From JAKOQB01 sp036824465 (GTDB lineage: Bacteria; Pseudomonadota; Gammaproteobacteria; Burkholderiales; Burkholderiaceae_F), in assembly GCA_036824465.1 (NCBI GenBank), contig DAITAC010000006.1:1-64000 (forward strand): a stretch of 64,000 nucleotides of DNA, given 5' to 3'. Made by a program: the position numbers and the translations under genes. The notes beneath the pieces are model-generated. The model was not told the DNA's origin and made no database searches. It worked only from the letters and a program-made list of their open reading frames with translations. Of this stretch, positions 1-7,583 are shown piece by piece (the stretch's first letter is position 1; every line of letters begins with the position of its first letter).

Positions 1-532
1 CCTTCATCGCCTTCACGGCGTCGATCATCGCCGTGACGATCCTTGGCGCGATGCCCTCCGACGGCTCATCGAGCAGCACCACGCGCGGCTGAGCGGCCAG
101 CGTGCGCGCCACTGCCAGCATCTGCTGCTCACCGCCACTCATCTGCGCGGCGGAGCGGTCGAGCATCTCGCGCAGGTTCGGAAAAAGCTGCAGCAGCGGC
201 TCGATGTCCAGCGCGCGCCCGTGCGCGCCGACCAGCAGATTTTCGCGGACCGTCAGGTCAGTGAATATGCGTCGATCTTCCGGGACGAAGCCGAGCCCAA
301 GGCGCGCCCGGGCGTGGCTGCGCAGCGCATCGATGCGCGCACCATATAGTTCGATCGTCCCCTGAGCACGGTTAAGCCCCATCAGTGCCTTCAGCGCGGT
401 CGACTTGCCGGCACCATTGCGTCCAACCAATGCGACGACCTCACCCGCGCCGACGTCGAAGTCGAGTCCGAACAGTGCCTGGGCCGGTCCGTAGAAAGCC
501 TCGAGTTGGCGGACGCGCAGCGGGGTGGTCAC
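1..532 (-). CDS. livF: Branched-chain amino-acid ABC transporter ATP-binding protein LivF (partial, 3' end outside window)
   Basis: One of two ATPase subunits of a HAAT-type importer; it couples ATP hydrolysis to amino-acid uptake at the inner face of the membrane. About 177 residues are present before the window edge. Walker A GRNGAGKST has its lysine at residue 43, followed by a signature MSGGEQQ and Walker B VVLLDEPSEG. The GTG start at 532 overlaps the livG stop by four bases (GTGA), indicating translational coupling. The N-terminal sequence after GTG (TTPLRVRQLEAFYG) fits the family start. LivF rather than LivG is inferred from shorter loops and position as last gene of the operon. Confidence 0.93.
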   Translation of the reverse strand, partial: MTTPLRVRQLEAFYGPAQALFGLDFDVGAGEVVALVGRNGAGKSTALKALMGLNRAQGTIELYGARIDALRSHARARLGLGFVPEDRRIFTDLTVRENLLVGAHGRALDIEPLLQLFPNLREMLDRSAAQMSGGEQQMLAVARTLAAQPRVVLLDEPSEGIAPRIVTAMIDAVKAMK

Positions 533-1272
533 GGCACCTCGCCGAAATAGGCCGCCTGCGCCGACGCGTCACCGCGCACGGCCTCCGGCGCGCCGTCAGC
601 GATCACCCTGCCGCGCGACATCACGATCACGCGGCGCGCGTAGCCGAACACGACTTCCATGCTGTGCTCGGTGAACAGCACCGTGAGCCCGGTCTCGCGC
701 GCGACGTCGCGCACCAGGTCCATCAGCGCGAGACGCTCGCCCGGCGCCATGCCGGCGGTGGGCTCGTCCATCAACAGCAGCCGAGGGGCGCCGGCCAGTG
801 CGACGGCAAACTCCAGTCGCTTCACGTCGCCGTAGCCAAGACTCGACGCGGCAGACCGGGCGGCGGTGTTCAGTGCCACCCGATCGAGCAGCACGCGTGC
901 TCTGTCGTTCTCGCGACCCCACAGCGGATGAACGAGATCAAACTGCGCGCCCCCCCACACTGCCAGCGCCAGTTGCACGTTCTCGCTGACCGTCATCGAC
1001 GCAAAGATGCGCGCAGTCTGGAACGTGCGACCGATGCCGCGCGCGGCAAGGCGTGCCGGCGGCAGGCCGATGATCGACTTGCCTTCAAAAGCGATGCGGC
1101 CCGCGTCGGCCGTCAGTTGACCGGCGATGGTCGAAAACAGCGTCGTCTTGCCGGCGCCATTGGGCCCGATCAGCGCGGTGAACTCTCCTGCGTCGAGCTT
1201 CAGCGTCACGCCATCGACCGCGTGCACCCCGGCGAAATGCTTGCGCACTCCTTCGAGCACGAGCTGGCTCAT
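529..1272 (-). CDS. livG: Branched-chain amino-acid ABC transporter ATP-binding protein LivG
   Basis: Second ATPase subunit of the importer, 247 aa. It carries Walker A GPNGAGKTT, the family sequence GIGRTFQTARIF, a degenerate signature SLGYGDVKRLE where LSYGEQR is usual, and Walker B LLLMDEPTAGM followed by an H-loop FTEHSME. The ATG at 1272 was chosen because MSQLVLEGVRKHFAG is the normal domain start and because it overlaps the permease stop as ATGA; an in-frame upstream extension has no family-like sequence. It lies between the fused permease gene and livF, overlapping both by four bases. Confidence 0.95.
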   Translation of the reverse strand: MSQLVLEGVRKHFAGVHAVDGVTLKLDAGEFTALIGPNGAGKTTLFSTIAGQLTADAGRIAFEGKSIIGLPPARLAARGIGRTFQTARIFASMTVSENVQLALAVWGGAQFDLVHPLWGRENDRARVLLDRVALNTAARSAASSLGYGDVKRLEFAVALAGAPRLLLMDEPTAGMAPGERLALMDLVRDVARETGLTVLFTEHSMEVVFGYARRVIVMSRGRVIADGAPEAVRGDASAQAAYFGEVP

Positions 1273-3104
1273 GCGGCCCTTTCGAAGCGCGAACGCAGGA
1301 AACCGGCAATACCCTGTGGAAACACCAGAACCAGAACCACGATGGCCAGGCCGAGTGCCAGGCGCCAGTGCTCGGTGGTGCGCGTCAGTTCGACGGTCAG
1401 CGCGTGATAGGCAACCGCGCCGACAATGGGTCCCGCCAGCGTTTGCAGGCCCCCCAGGAGCACCATGACCAGTGCGTCGAGCGATTGGGCGATGGACAGC
1501 GCATTCGGGAACACGGATCCCTTCTGGTAGGCATTCAGTACGCCCGCCAGTCCGGCGAACAGCCCGCCGGCAGCGAATGCCATCCATTGCACCCGCAGCG
1601 TGTCAATGCCGCTGGCATTGGCGCGATCGCTCGCGTCGCGCGTGGCCCGCAACGCGAACCCAAGCGGCGCCAACGCCGCCCGCCGCAGCAGCCAGAGGCT
1701 TGCCGCGGCAAGCGCCAGTGTGAAAAGAAAATACGCAGACTTGGACGCGATCAATGGCGGCGGCCACAGACCCAATACGCCATTGTCGCCACCCGTGACC
1801 GCGACCCATTGCACCGCTGCCGACCACAGAATCTGCGCGAACGCGAGCGTCAACATCGCCGCATACACGCCCTGCGCGCGCAGCACGAACCAGCCGGCGA
1901 TCAGCGCGCCCACCAGTGCCAGCAGCGGCCCGGCGATGATGCCGAGCGCGAACGGCGCCCCAAGGTGCTTGGCAAGCAACGCGGCGCCATACGCACCGAG
2001 ACCGAAGAATGCCGCATGGCCAAACGACGTGATGCCACCCAGACCCATGAAGAAGTGCAGGCTTGCCGCAAACACGGCGAGAATTGCCATCTCGGTCAGG
2101 ATCACAAGCAGATACTCACCGGCCCACAGCGGAGCACTGGCCGCAAAGGCCAATGCGAACCAGGCAACCAGCTTCAGAGTTCTTCCCGCAGGAAGAAATG
2201 GCGCATGCACTGACCCCGGCGCGTGCGTGGCGACCTCGGCACGACCGAGCAGGCCGAACGGCCGCACGATCAGAACGATGGCCATTGCCACGAACGCCAG
2301 CACCAGTGCGGATTGCGGCAACAGCCACACACCGAACGCGTGCAGCAGGCCGATCAGAATCGACGCCAGGGCCGCACCGCCGATCGATCCGAGTCCGCCG
2401 ACCACCACGACGACGAAGGCCTCGACGATCACGCCAAGGTCCATCTGCAGGTTGACCGACTCGCGCGGGATTTGCAGTGCTCCCGCCACCCCGGCGAGAA
2501 AACTGCCAAGCGCGAATACCGAGGTAAATAGCAGCGTGCGATTGACGCCGAGCGCGCCTGCCATCTCACCGTCCTGGGTTGCGGCGCGGACGTAGACGCC
2601 CCAGCGCGTGCGACGGAAGACAAACCACAGGAGCGCAAAGACCAGAGGGCCGATGCCAAGCAGAAACAGCGTGTACTGCGGCACGAAGGCGCCGGCGATC
2701 TCGACGCTGCCCTTCAGCCCTGGCGCGCGCGGGGCAAACAGATCCTCCGGACCCCAAAGCCACAGCGCGAGATCCTGCACGATCAGCACGACGCCGAAGG
2801 TTGCCAGCAGCTGAAAGATCTCCGGCGCAGCGTAGATACGACGCAGCACCAGCACTTCGATCACGACGCCGACCAGCGCGACAATCAGCGATGCGAGCAG
2901 GACTCCGCCGAAGAAGCCAAACTCGGTCAACGGCAACAGCGACGTGATCGAGTACGCCAGGTACGCGCCGAGCATGTACAGCGATCCGTGCGCGAAATTC
3001 ACTACGCGCGTCACGCCAAAGATGATGGTGAGCCCCGCCGCGACGAGAAAAAGGGTCGACGCGTAGGCGAAGCCGGTCAGCAGTTGGGCGAGGAACTGGG
3101 TCAA
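1269..3104 (-). CDS. livHM: Fused LivH-LivM branched-chain amino-acid ABC permease
   Basis: A 611-aa polytopic inner-membrane protein. Residues about 1-290 match LivH (TQFLAQLLTGFAYAS start, then GLTIIFGVTRVVNFAHG) and residues about 310-611 match LivM (GGITSFGHAAFFGLGAYG, ending VLVFPQGIAGFLRSRF). The two permeases, normally separate genes, are one continuous frame here. The start is a TTG at 3104, chosen because the LivH family begins with this sequence; no ATG or GTG was found just upstream and no clear Shine-Dalgarno is visible. Seven-base GTCGGGA repeats lie immediately upstream. Substrate may be amino acids, amides or other small carboxylates; sequence alone does not decide. Confidence 0.92.
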   Translation of the reverse strand: MTQFLAQLLTGFAYASTLFLVAAGLTIIFGVTRVVNFAHGSLYMLGAYLAYSITSLLPLTEFGFFGGVLLASLIVALVGVVIEVLVLRRIYAAPEIFQLLATFGVVLIVQDLALWLWGPEDLFAPRAPGLKGSVEIAGAFVPQYTLFLLGIGPLVFALLWFVFRRTRWGVYVRAATQDGEMAGALGVNRTLLFTSVFALGSFLAGVAGALQIPRESVNLQMDLGVIVEAFVVVVVGGLGSIGGAALASILIGLLHAFGVWLLPQSALVLAFVAMAIVLIVRPFGLLGRAEVATHAPGSVHAPFLPAGRTLKLVAWFALAFAASAPLWAGEYLLVILTEMAILAVFAASLHFFMGLGGITSFGHAAFFGLGAYGAALLAKHLGAPFALGIIAGPLLALVGALIAGWFVLRAQGVYAAMLTLAFAQILWSAAVQWVAVTGGDNGVLGLWPPPLIASKSAYFLFTLALAAASLWLLRRAALAPLGFALRATRDASDRANASGIDTLRVQWMAFAAGGLFAGLAGVLNAYQKGSVFPNALSIAQSLDALVMVLLGGLQTLAGPIVGAVAYHALTVELTRTTEHWRLALGLAIVVLVLVFPQGIAGFLRSRFERAA

Positions 3105-3108
3105 GGAA

Positions 3109-3137
3109 GTCGGGCGTCGGGAGTCGGGAGTCGGGAG
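3109..3137. repeat. Heptad tandem repeat (GTCGGGA)n upstream of livHM
   Basis: Four consecutive seven-base units, one GTCGGGC and three GTCGGGA, occupy 3109-3137 in the 143-bp spacer between the binding-protein gene and the permease gene. An imperfect inverted counterpart (CTCCCGAC at 3224-3231, then ACGCCCGAC ending at 3245) lies about 90 bp away, next to the binding-protein stop codon, so the transcript could fold across the spacer. Similar heptad arrays are known as dispersed intergenic repeats in some Proteobacteria; a role in mRNA stability is a guess. Confidence 0.6.
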
Positions 3138-3247
3138 ACTAATGCAAACACCGCGCGAGCTACGTAGACGTAACCCGCGCCGCGGCGGAGTCAGACCGAG
3201 TTGTGACTATCGCCGGGCTCTTGCTCCCGACGCTTGACGCCCGACTG

Positions 3248-4477
3248 CTATTTCATCGCCTCCGCCGGCCGCCGCCGGCGAACCTCGTTGTCGCCGGGCA
3301 GGTACTTCGCGCCATCGGCGTAGCGCCAGTCGACCATCGTGCCTTTGTCGCCGCGTACGTCGAGCTTGCCCACGAACGCACCCATCGTTGACTGATGATC
3401 GAGTGCGCGAAACGTGGCGGGGCCGAACGGTGTCGCGAAGTTCAGCCCGCGCAGAGCCGCAATGAGCTTCTCTGTGTCGGTGGACTTCGCTTTGCGGATC
3501 GCTTCGAAAATCGCCTGCATCGCTGCGTACCCGACCACGGACCCGAGCTTCGGCGTGTCCTTGTGGCGCTTGTAGTAGGCGTTGAAGAATTTTGCATGCT
3601 CGGGTGTGGCGATCTGGTCCCACGGGTAGCCGGTGACGATCCAGCCCTTCGGCGTCTCATCCTTCAAGGCATCCAGATACTCGGGTTCGCCTGACAGCAA
3701 GCTCACCGTTGGCACCCGCGGAAACAGCCCGCGCAGATTGCCTTCGCGCACCAGTCGCGTCAGATCGGCACCAAAGGTCACGTTGAAAACCGCCTCCGGC
3801 CGCGCCGCCAGCACCGCCTGCACCGTGCTTCCCGCCTCCAGCTTGCCCTGTGCCGGCCACTGCTCGGCAACAAACTCAACATCCGGTCGTCTCGCTTTCA
3901 GCAGCGCCTTGAAGCTGGCGACCGCGCTCTGACCGTACTCGTAGTTAGGCGCAATCGTGACCCAGCGTTTGGCTGGAAGCTTCAGCGCCTCTTCGACCAG
4001 CATCGCACTTTGCATGTAGGTGCTGGCGCGCAGGCGAAAGGTGTAGCGGTTGCCCTTCTCCCACACCAACGCATCGGTCAGCGGCTCGCTGGCGACGAAG
4101 AGCACCTTGTTGCGCAGTGCAAAGTCCGCGACCGCCAGTCCGACATTCGACAGGAACGTGCCCGCAAGCAGATCGACCTTCTCGTTGCTCACCAGTTCGG
4201 TGGCGTGGCGAATCGCGTCGTCGGGCTTGCCGGCATCGTCGCGCGTGACGACTTCGACGCTTCGGCCCAGCAGGCCGCCTGCGGCATTGACTTCTTCGAC
4301 CGCAAGTTCCCAGGCCTTGCGGTAAGGCACGAGGAACTGCGGGATCGACGAGTAACTGTTGATCTCGCCGATCCTGATGACGGCCGCCTTTCTGGCAGCC
4401 TGCGCGCGTGCCGACGCGGTGACGAGCGCCGCGGCGCCGGCGGCGATCAGTGACCTGCGTGTGACTGGAACCTGCAT
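3248..4477 (-). CDS. ABC transporter periplasmic substrate-binding protein, LivK/amide-binding type
   Basis: Periplasmic binding protein of 409 aa that delivers ligand to the LivHM-GF transporter. Residues 1-26 form an export signal with a twin-arginine-like TRRSLIAAGAAA segment ending ASARAQA, so Tat export is possible. The mature part has the type-I periplasmic fold pattern (IRIGEINSYS, AVEEVNAAGGLLG, VSNEKVDLLAGT, NYEYGQSAVASFK, VVGYAAMQAI). The start is preceded by GAGAGGGC. It is first gene of the operon, divergent from fdxA. The ligand is not identifiable; PF13458-type members bind branched amino acids, amides, urea or aromatics. Confidence 0.9.
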   Translation of the reverse strand: MQVPVTRRSLIAAGAAALVTASARAQAARKAAVIRIGEINSYSSIPQFLVPYRKAWELAVEEVNAAGGLLGRSVEVVTRDDAGKPDDAIRHATELVSNEKVDLLAGTFLSNVGLAVADFALRNKVLFVASEPLTDALVWEKGNRYTFRLRASTYMQSAMLVEEALKLPAKRWVTIAPNYEYGQSAVASFKALLKARRPDVEFVAEQWPAQGKLEAGSTVQAVLAARPEAVFNVTFGADLTRLVREGNLRGLFPRVPTVSLLSGEPEYLDALKDETPKGWIVTGYPWDQIATPEHAKFFNAYYKRHKDTPKLGSVVGYAAMQAIFEAIRKAKSTDTEKLIAALRGLNFATPFGPATFRALDHQSTMGAFVGKLDVRGDKGTMVDWRYADGAKYLPGDNEVRRRRPAEAMK

Positions 4478-4569
4478 TCAAAGCCCTCTCTGCAGCGAGG
4501 TGACAAGGCCGAATCCGATGACGCGGCGCGATAGAATACGCGCCTTCAACGAGCGTCCCCGATCACGCG

Positions 4570-4893
4570 ATGACACACGTCGTCACCGAGCCCTGCATCA
4601 AATGCAAGTACACCGACTGCGTCGACGTCTGTCCCGTCGACTGCTTTCGCGAGGGGCCGAACTTCCTCGCCATCGAGCCCGACGAGTGCATTGACTGCGC
4701 GGTGTGCATTCCGGAGTGCCCGGTCAACGCCATCTACGCGGAGGAAGACGTGCCGGAGGATCAGCGACACTTCATCAAGCTCAACGTCGATCTGTCAAAG
4801 CAATGGCCGTCGATCACGAGAATGAAAGCGCATCCGGCCGACGCCGACGAGTGGAAGGACGTGCGGGACAAGCTGCGCTTGTTGGAACGATAA
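4570..4893 (+). CDS. fdxA: 7Fe ferredoxin FdxA
   Basis: Small cytoplasmic electron carrier of 107 aa holding one [3Fe-4S] and one [4Fe-4S] cluster. The cysteine pattern is C9-x7-C17-x3-C21-P followed by C40-x2-C43-x2-C46-x3-C50-P, the classic FdxA layout, and the tail VDLSKQWPSITRMKAHP is typical of proteobacterial FdxA. Length equals the family norm. It is followed after 36 bp by ferredoxin-NADP reductase on the same strand, so the two plausibly form a functional redox pair. Confidence 0.97.
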   Translation: MTHVVTEPCIKCKYTDCVDVCPVDCFREGPNFLAIEPDECIDCAVCIPECPVNAIYAEEDVPEDQRHFIKLNVDLSKQWPSITRMKAHPADADEWKDVRDKLRLLER

Positions 4894-4929
4894 CGCCGGT
4901 GCGCGCCGCGCACCGTCTGCAAGGGCCTG

Positions 4930-5730
4930 ATGGTCTCCCCCGACAAGTACACGGCTGAAAGGATTCTGTGGATCCATCCATGGGCGCCGAACCTGTTTTC
5001 CTTCAGGTTGACGCGCTACACGGGATTCCGTTTCACTCCGGGCCAGTTTGCCCGTCTTGGCGTGAGCAAGCCTGATCCCGACAATCCAAAGAATCCCTCC
5101 GGAACCCGCATTGCGTGGCGCGCCTATTCGATCGTGTCGGCGAGCTACGACGAGCATCTGGAATTCTTTTCGATCGTCGTGCCGGGGGGCGACTTCACCT
5201 CGGAGCTGTCGCGCCTGAAAGTCGGCGACACCGTGTTCGTCGAAAAGATGAACTACGGGTTTCTGACCTGCGACCGCTTCGAACAAGGAAAGGACCTGTG
5301 GCTCCTTGCGACCGGCACGGGTCTGGCGCCATTCATCTCGATTCTGTGGGACATGAAGACCTGGGAGGAGTACGAGAACCTGGTCCTTGTGCACAGCGTG
5401 CGCTATCCGAACGAACTTGCCTACCAGGCGACGATCGAGGAGTTTCGCAGCCACGAGCAATTTCGCGAACACGCGCACAAGCTCCGTTATGTCCAGGTCG
5501 TCACACGCGCCAAGTTGGCCGGCGCGCTGGAACAGCGCATTCCGATGCTGATCGACAACGGCGAGATCGAGCGCCACGTGGGCTTGCCCCTGGATCTTGT
5601 GCGCTCGCGCGTGATGATCTGCGGCAACCCGGATATGGTCACGGATACGCGCAAGCGCCTGACTTTGCGGGGATTTGCCACGTCGCGGCGCGGCGTTCCG
5701 GCCCAGCTCGCCGTGGAGAATTACTGGTAA
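4930..5730 (+). CDS. fpr: Ferredoxin-NADP(+) reductase
   Basis: FAD enzyme of 266 aa moving electrons between NADPH and ferredoxin/flavodoxin. The FAD-binding RAYSIVSA motif lies near residues 62-69, the NADP-binding LLATGTGLAPF near residues 124-134, and MICGNPDMVTDT near 232-243. The protein ends VENYW, the C-terminal aromatic residue that stacks on FAD in the bacterial subclass. ATG at 4930 is preceded by AAGGG. It sits directly downstream of fdxA, its likely protein partner. Such reductases are often part of the oxidative-stress response, but no SoxR-type site was recognised here. Confidence 0.95.
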   Translation: MVSPDKYTAERILWIHPWAPNLFSFRLTRYTGFRFTPGQFARLGVSKPDPDNPKNPSGTRIAWRAYSIVSASYDEHLEFFSIVVPGGDFTSELSRLKVGDTVFVEKMNYGFLTCDRFEQGKDLWLLATGTGLAPFISILWDMKTWEEYENLVLVHSVRYPNELAYQATIEEFRSHEQFREHAHKLRYVQVVTRAKLAGALEQRIPMLIDNGEIERHVGLPLDLVRSRVMICGNPDMVTDTRKRLTLRGFATSRRGVPAQLAVENYW

Positions 5731-5880
5731 GGCCACCGGGCCACCGGTCTGCTTGACCAGGACGGCTCGTCTCATTGGCCGGCTTTTTGGCCGATTTGCT
5801 GCGCCGCAGTCGTGCGAGCATAATTCCGAGCGAACACTCCATAACGGGGTTTGGCATGGAGGCGCTGGGCGCGATCGCGG

Positions 5881-7116
5881 ATGCTCTATCACCTGCATGA
5901 TCTTCATCGCAAGTTCCTGAATCCGCTTTCGGTGTGGGCGCAGGCCACATCCGAGTTGTTCTCCTCCCCATACAGCCCGCTTTCCTACACGCCTTTTTCG
6001 CGCCGAATGGCGGCGGGTTACGACCTGCTGCATCGCATCGGCAAGCAGTACGAAAAACCCGGGTTCGACCTGGCCGAAATTTCGGTCGATGGCCGAACCG
6101 TCCCGGTCAGGGAAGAGATCACGCTGGCCAAGCCCTTCTGTCAGCTGCTGCATTTCAAGCGCGGATTCACGAACGGACAAGCCAAGCGCCAGGCCGATCC
6201 GAACGTTCTCGTCGTCGCCCCCCTGTCCGGGCATCACGCGACGCTGTTACGCGACACGGTGCGCGCGCTGCTGCCGGATCACAACGTCTACATCACCGAC
6301 TGGATTGACGCCCGACTTGTTCCGATCTCGAACGGCCCGTTCCACCTCGACGACTACGTGCACTATGTGATCGAGTTCGTGCGCCATCTTGGTCCGAACG
6401 TGCACGTCATTTCGGTATGTCAGCCGACCGTACCGGTGCTCGCGGCGATGTCGCTGATGGCGACGAGCAAGGACCCCGCCATTCCGAAGTCGATGACGAT
6501 GATGGGCGGCCCGATCGACACGCGTCGCAACCCGACCGACGTCAACGCGCTGGCCACGCGCAAGTCGATCGAGTGGTTCGAGAACAACGTGATCTTCAAG
6601 GTCCCGAGCGCGCATCCCGGGTATTTGCGCAGCGTGTATCCGGGCTTTCTTCAGCATGCCGGATTTGTCGCGATGAACCCGGACCGACACCTGACTTCGC
6701 ACTGGGACTACTACCTCGACCTCGTCAAGGGCGACCAGGACGACGTCGAGTCACATCGCCGCTTTTACGATGAATACAACGCGGTGATCGACCTGCCGGC
6801 CGAGTACTACCTCGACACGATCCGCATCGTGTTTCAGGAGCATGCTCTGCCGAGGGGCACGTGGTACGTGCGCCGCCAGCGCGTCGCGCCGGAAGACATA
6901 AGAACGACGGCGCTCTGCACGGTCGAAGGCGAACTGGACGATATTTCCGGCAGCGGCCAGACCGAGGCGGCACATGGCCTGTGCAAAGGCATTCCGAAGA
7001 ACAAGCAACGCCATCTGACTGCCAAGGGTGTCGGCCACTACGGCATCTTTTCCGGCCGCCGCTGGCGCGAAGTGATCTACCCGGAAATCCGGGACTTCAT
7101 TCGAGCAAACGACTGA
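5881..7116 (+). CDS. phaZ: Intracellular polyhydroxybutyrate depolymerase PhaZ
   Basis: Mobilises stored PHB granules in the cytoplasm. The protein is 411 aa from ATG 5881, chosen because MLYHLHDLHRKFLNPLSVWA matches the usual N-terminus; an ATG in the same frame at 5851 would add ten unrelated residues. The nucleophile is the cysteine at residue 180 in VISVCQP, the Cys-type lipase box of PhaZa1-like enzymes, and the C-terminal GVGHYGIFSGRRWRE carries the catalytic histidine of the PHB_depo_C region. No export signal. No PHB synthesis genes are nearby. A strong hairpin follows at 7119-7145. Confidence 0.94.
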   Translation: MLYHLHDLHRKFLNPLSVWAQATSELFSSPYSPLSYTPFSRRMAAGYDLLHRIGKQYEKPGFDLAEISVDGRTVPVREEITLAKPFCQLLHFKRGFTNGQAKRQADPNVLVVAPLSGHHATLLRDTVRALLPDHNVYITDWIDARLVPISNGPFHLDDYVHYVIEFVRHLGPNVHVISVCQPTVPVLAAMSLMATSKDPAIPKSMTMMGGPIDTRRNPTDVNALATRKSIEWFENNVIFKVPSAHPGYLRSVYPGFLQHAGFVAMNPDRHLTSHWDYYLDLVKGDQDDVESHRRFYDEYNAVIDLPAEYYLDTIRIVFQEHALPRGTWYVRRQRVAPEDIRTTALCTVEGELDDISGSGQTEAAHGLCKGIPKNKQRHLTAKGVGHYGIFSGRRWREVIYPEIRDFIRAND

Positions 7117-7118
7117 TC

Positions 7119-7145
7119 GCCACACGCCGCACAGCGGCGCGTGGC
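7119..7145 (+). terminator. Stem-loop after phaZ
   Basis: A 12-bp stem with one mismatch (GCCACACGCCGC at 7119-7130 and GCGGCGCGTGGC at 7134-7145, loop ACA) begins three bases after the phaZ stop. No T-run follows, so it may stop transcription only with help or protect the mRNA 3' end. A second GC hairpin with TTTCT lies just downstream. Confidence 0.5.
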
Positions 7146-7161
7146 AAACTTCGGCCTGTCG

Positions 7162-7180
7162 GGCCCGCGCGGGCCTTTCT
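7162..7180 (+). terminator. Short GC hairpin plus T-rich tail upstream of the PA2779-like gene
   Basis: GGCCC-GCGC-GGGCC at 7162-7175 is followed by TTTCT and then, a few bases on, by the AAGGAG ribosome-binding site of the next gene. It could be the terminator of phaZ or a leader hairpin influencing expression of the downstream pair. Confidence 0.45.
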
Positions 7181-7193
7181 GCAAGGAGCCAAC

Positions 7194-7583
7194 ATGACCT
7201 ACTTCCGGCGCACCATAGCCTCTGTCGCGGCCGTTTGCGTTCTGGGAACCAGCCTGCCCTCATTTGCGCAAGGTCCGGCCAATTCAGGGCTGATCAGGAC
7301 CGAAGAAACGGCGCAACTGGATGTCCAGGATCGGCTCACGCAACTGCTCGCACGCGAAGATGTACGAAGCGCGTTGGTGGCGCGTGGGGTCGATCCGGGT
7401 CAGGTTCAGGACCGGGTGAGCGCGTTGACCGACGACGAAGCGCGGATGCTGGCGCAACGTCTCGACCAGCTTCCCGCCGGCGGTGACGCGATCGGCGTGA
7501 TCCTGTTCATCTTCGTGCTGCTGCTGATCACGGACATCCTCGGGTTGACGAAGGTGTTCCCCTTCACGCGCCCAATCCGTTGA
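7194..7583 (+). CDS. PA2779-family exported small membrane protein
   Basis: A 129-aa protein with a signal peptide (residues 1-25, ending SLPSFAQ), a middle helical region (EETAQLDVQDRLTQLLAREDVRSALVARGVDP, SALTDDEARMLAQRLDQLPAGG) and a single C-terminal membrane segment (IGVILFIFVLLLITDILG). This layout and the neighbouring cysteine peptidase match the PA2779/PA2778 gene pair of Pseudomonas and many Betaproteobacteria, whose function is not established. Strong AAGGAG precedes ATG 7194. It is probably inserted in the inner membrane with its helical part in the periplasm. Its stop overlaps the candidate TTG start of the next gene. Confidence 0.85.
   Translation: MTYFRRTIASVAAVCVLGTSLPSFAQGPANSGLIRTEETAQLDVQDRLTQLLAREDVRSALVARGVDPGQVQDRVSALTDDEARMLAQRLDQLPAGGDAIGVILFIFVLLLITDILGLTKVFPFTRPIR

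Noticed and set aside
3109..3137. CRISPR array
   Set aside because: Repeat unit is seven bases without spacers; it is a simple tandem repeat.
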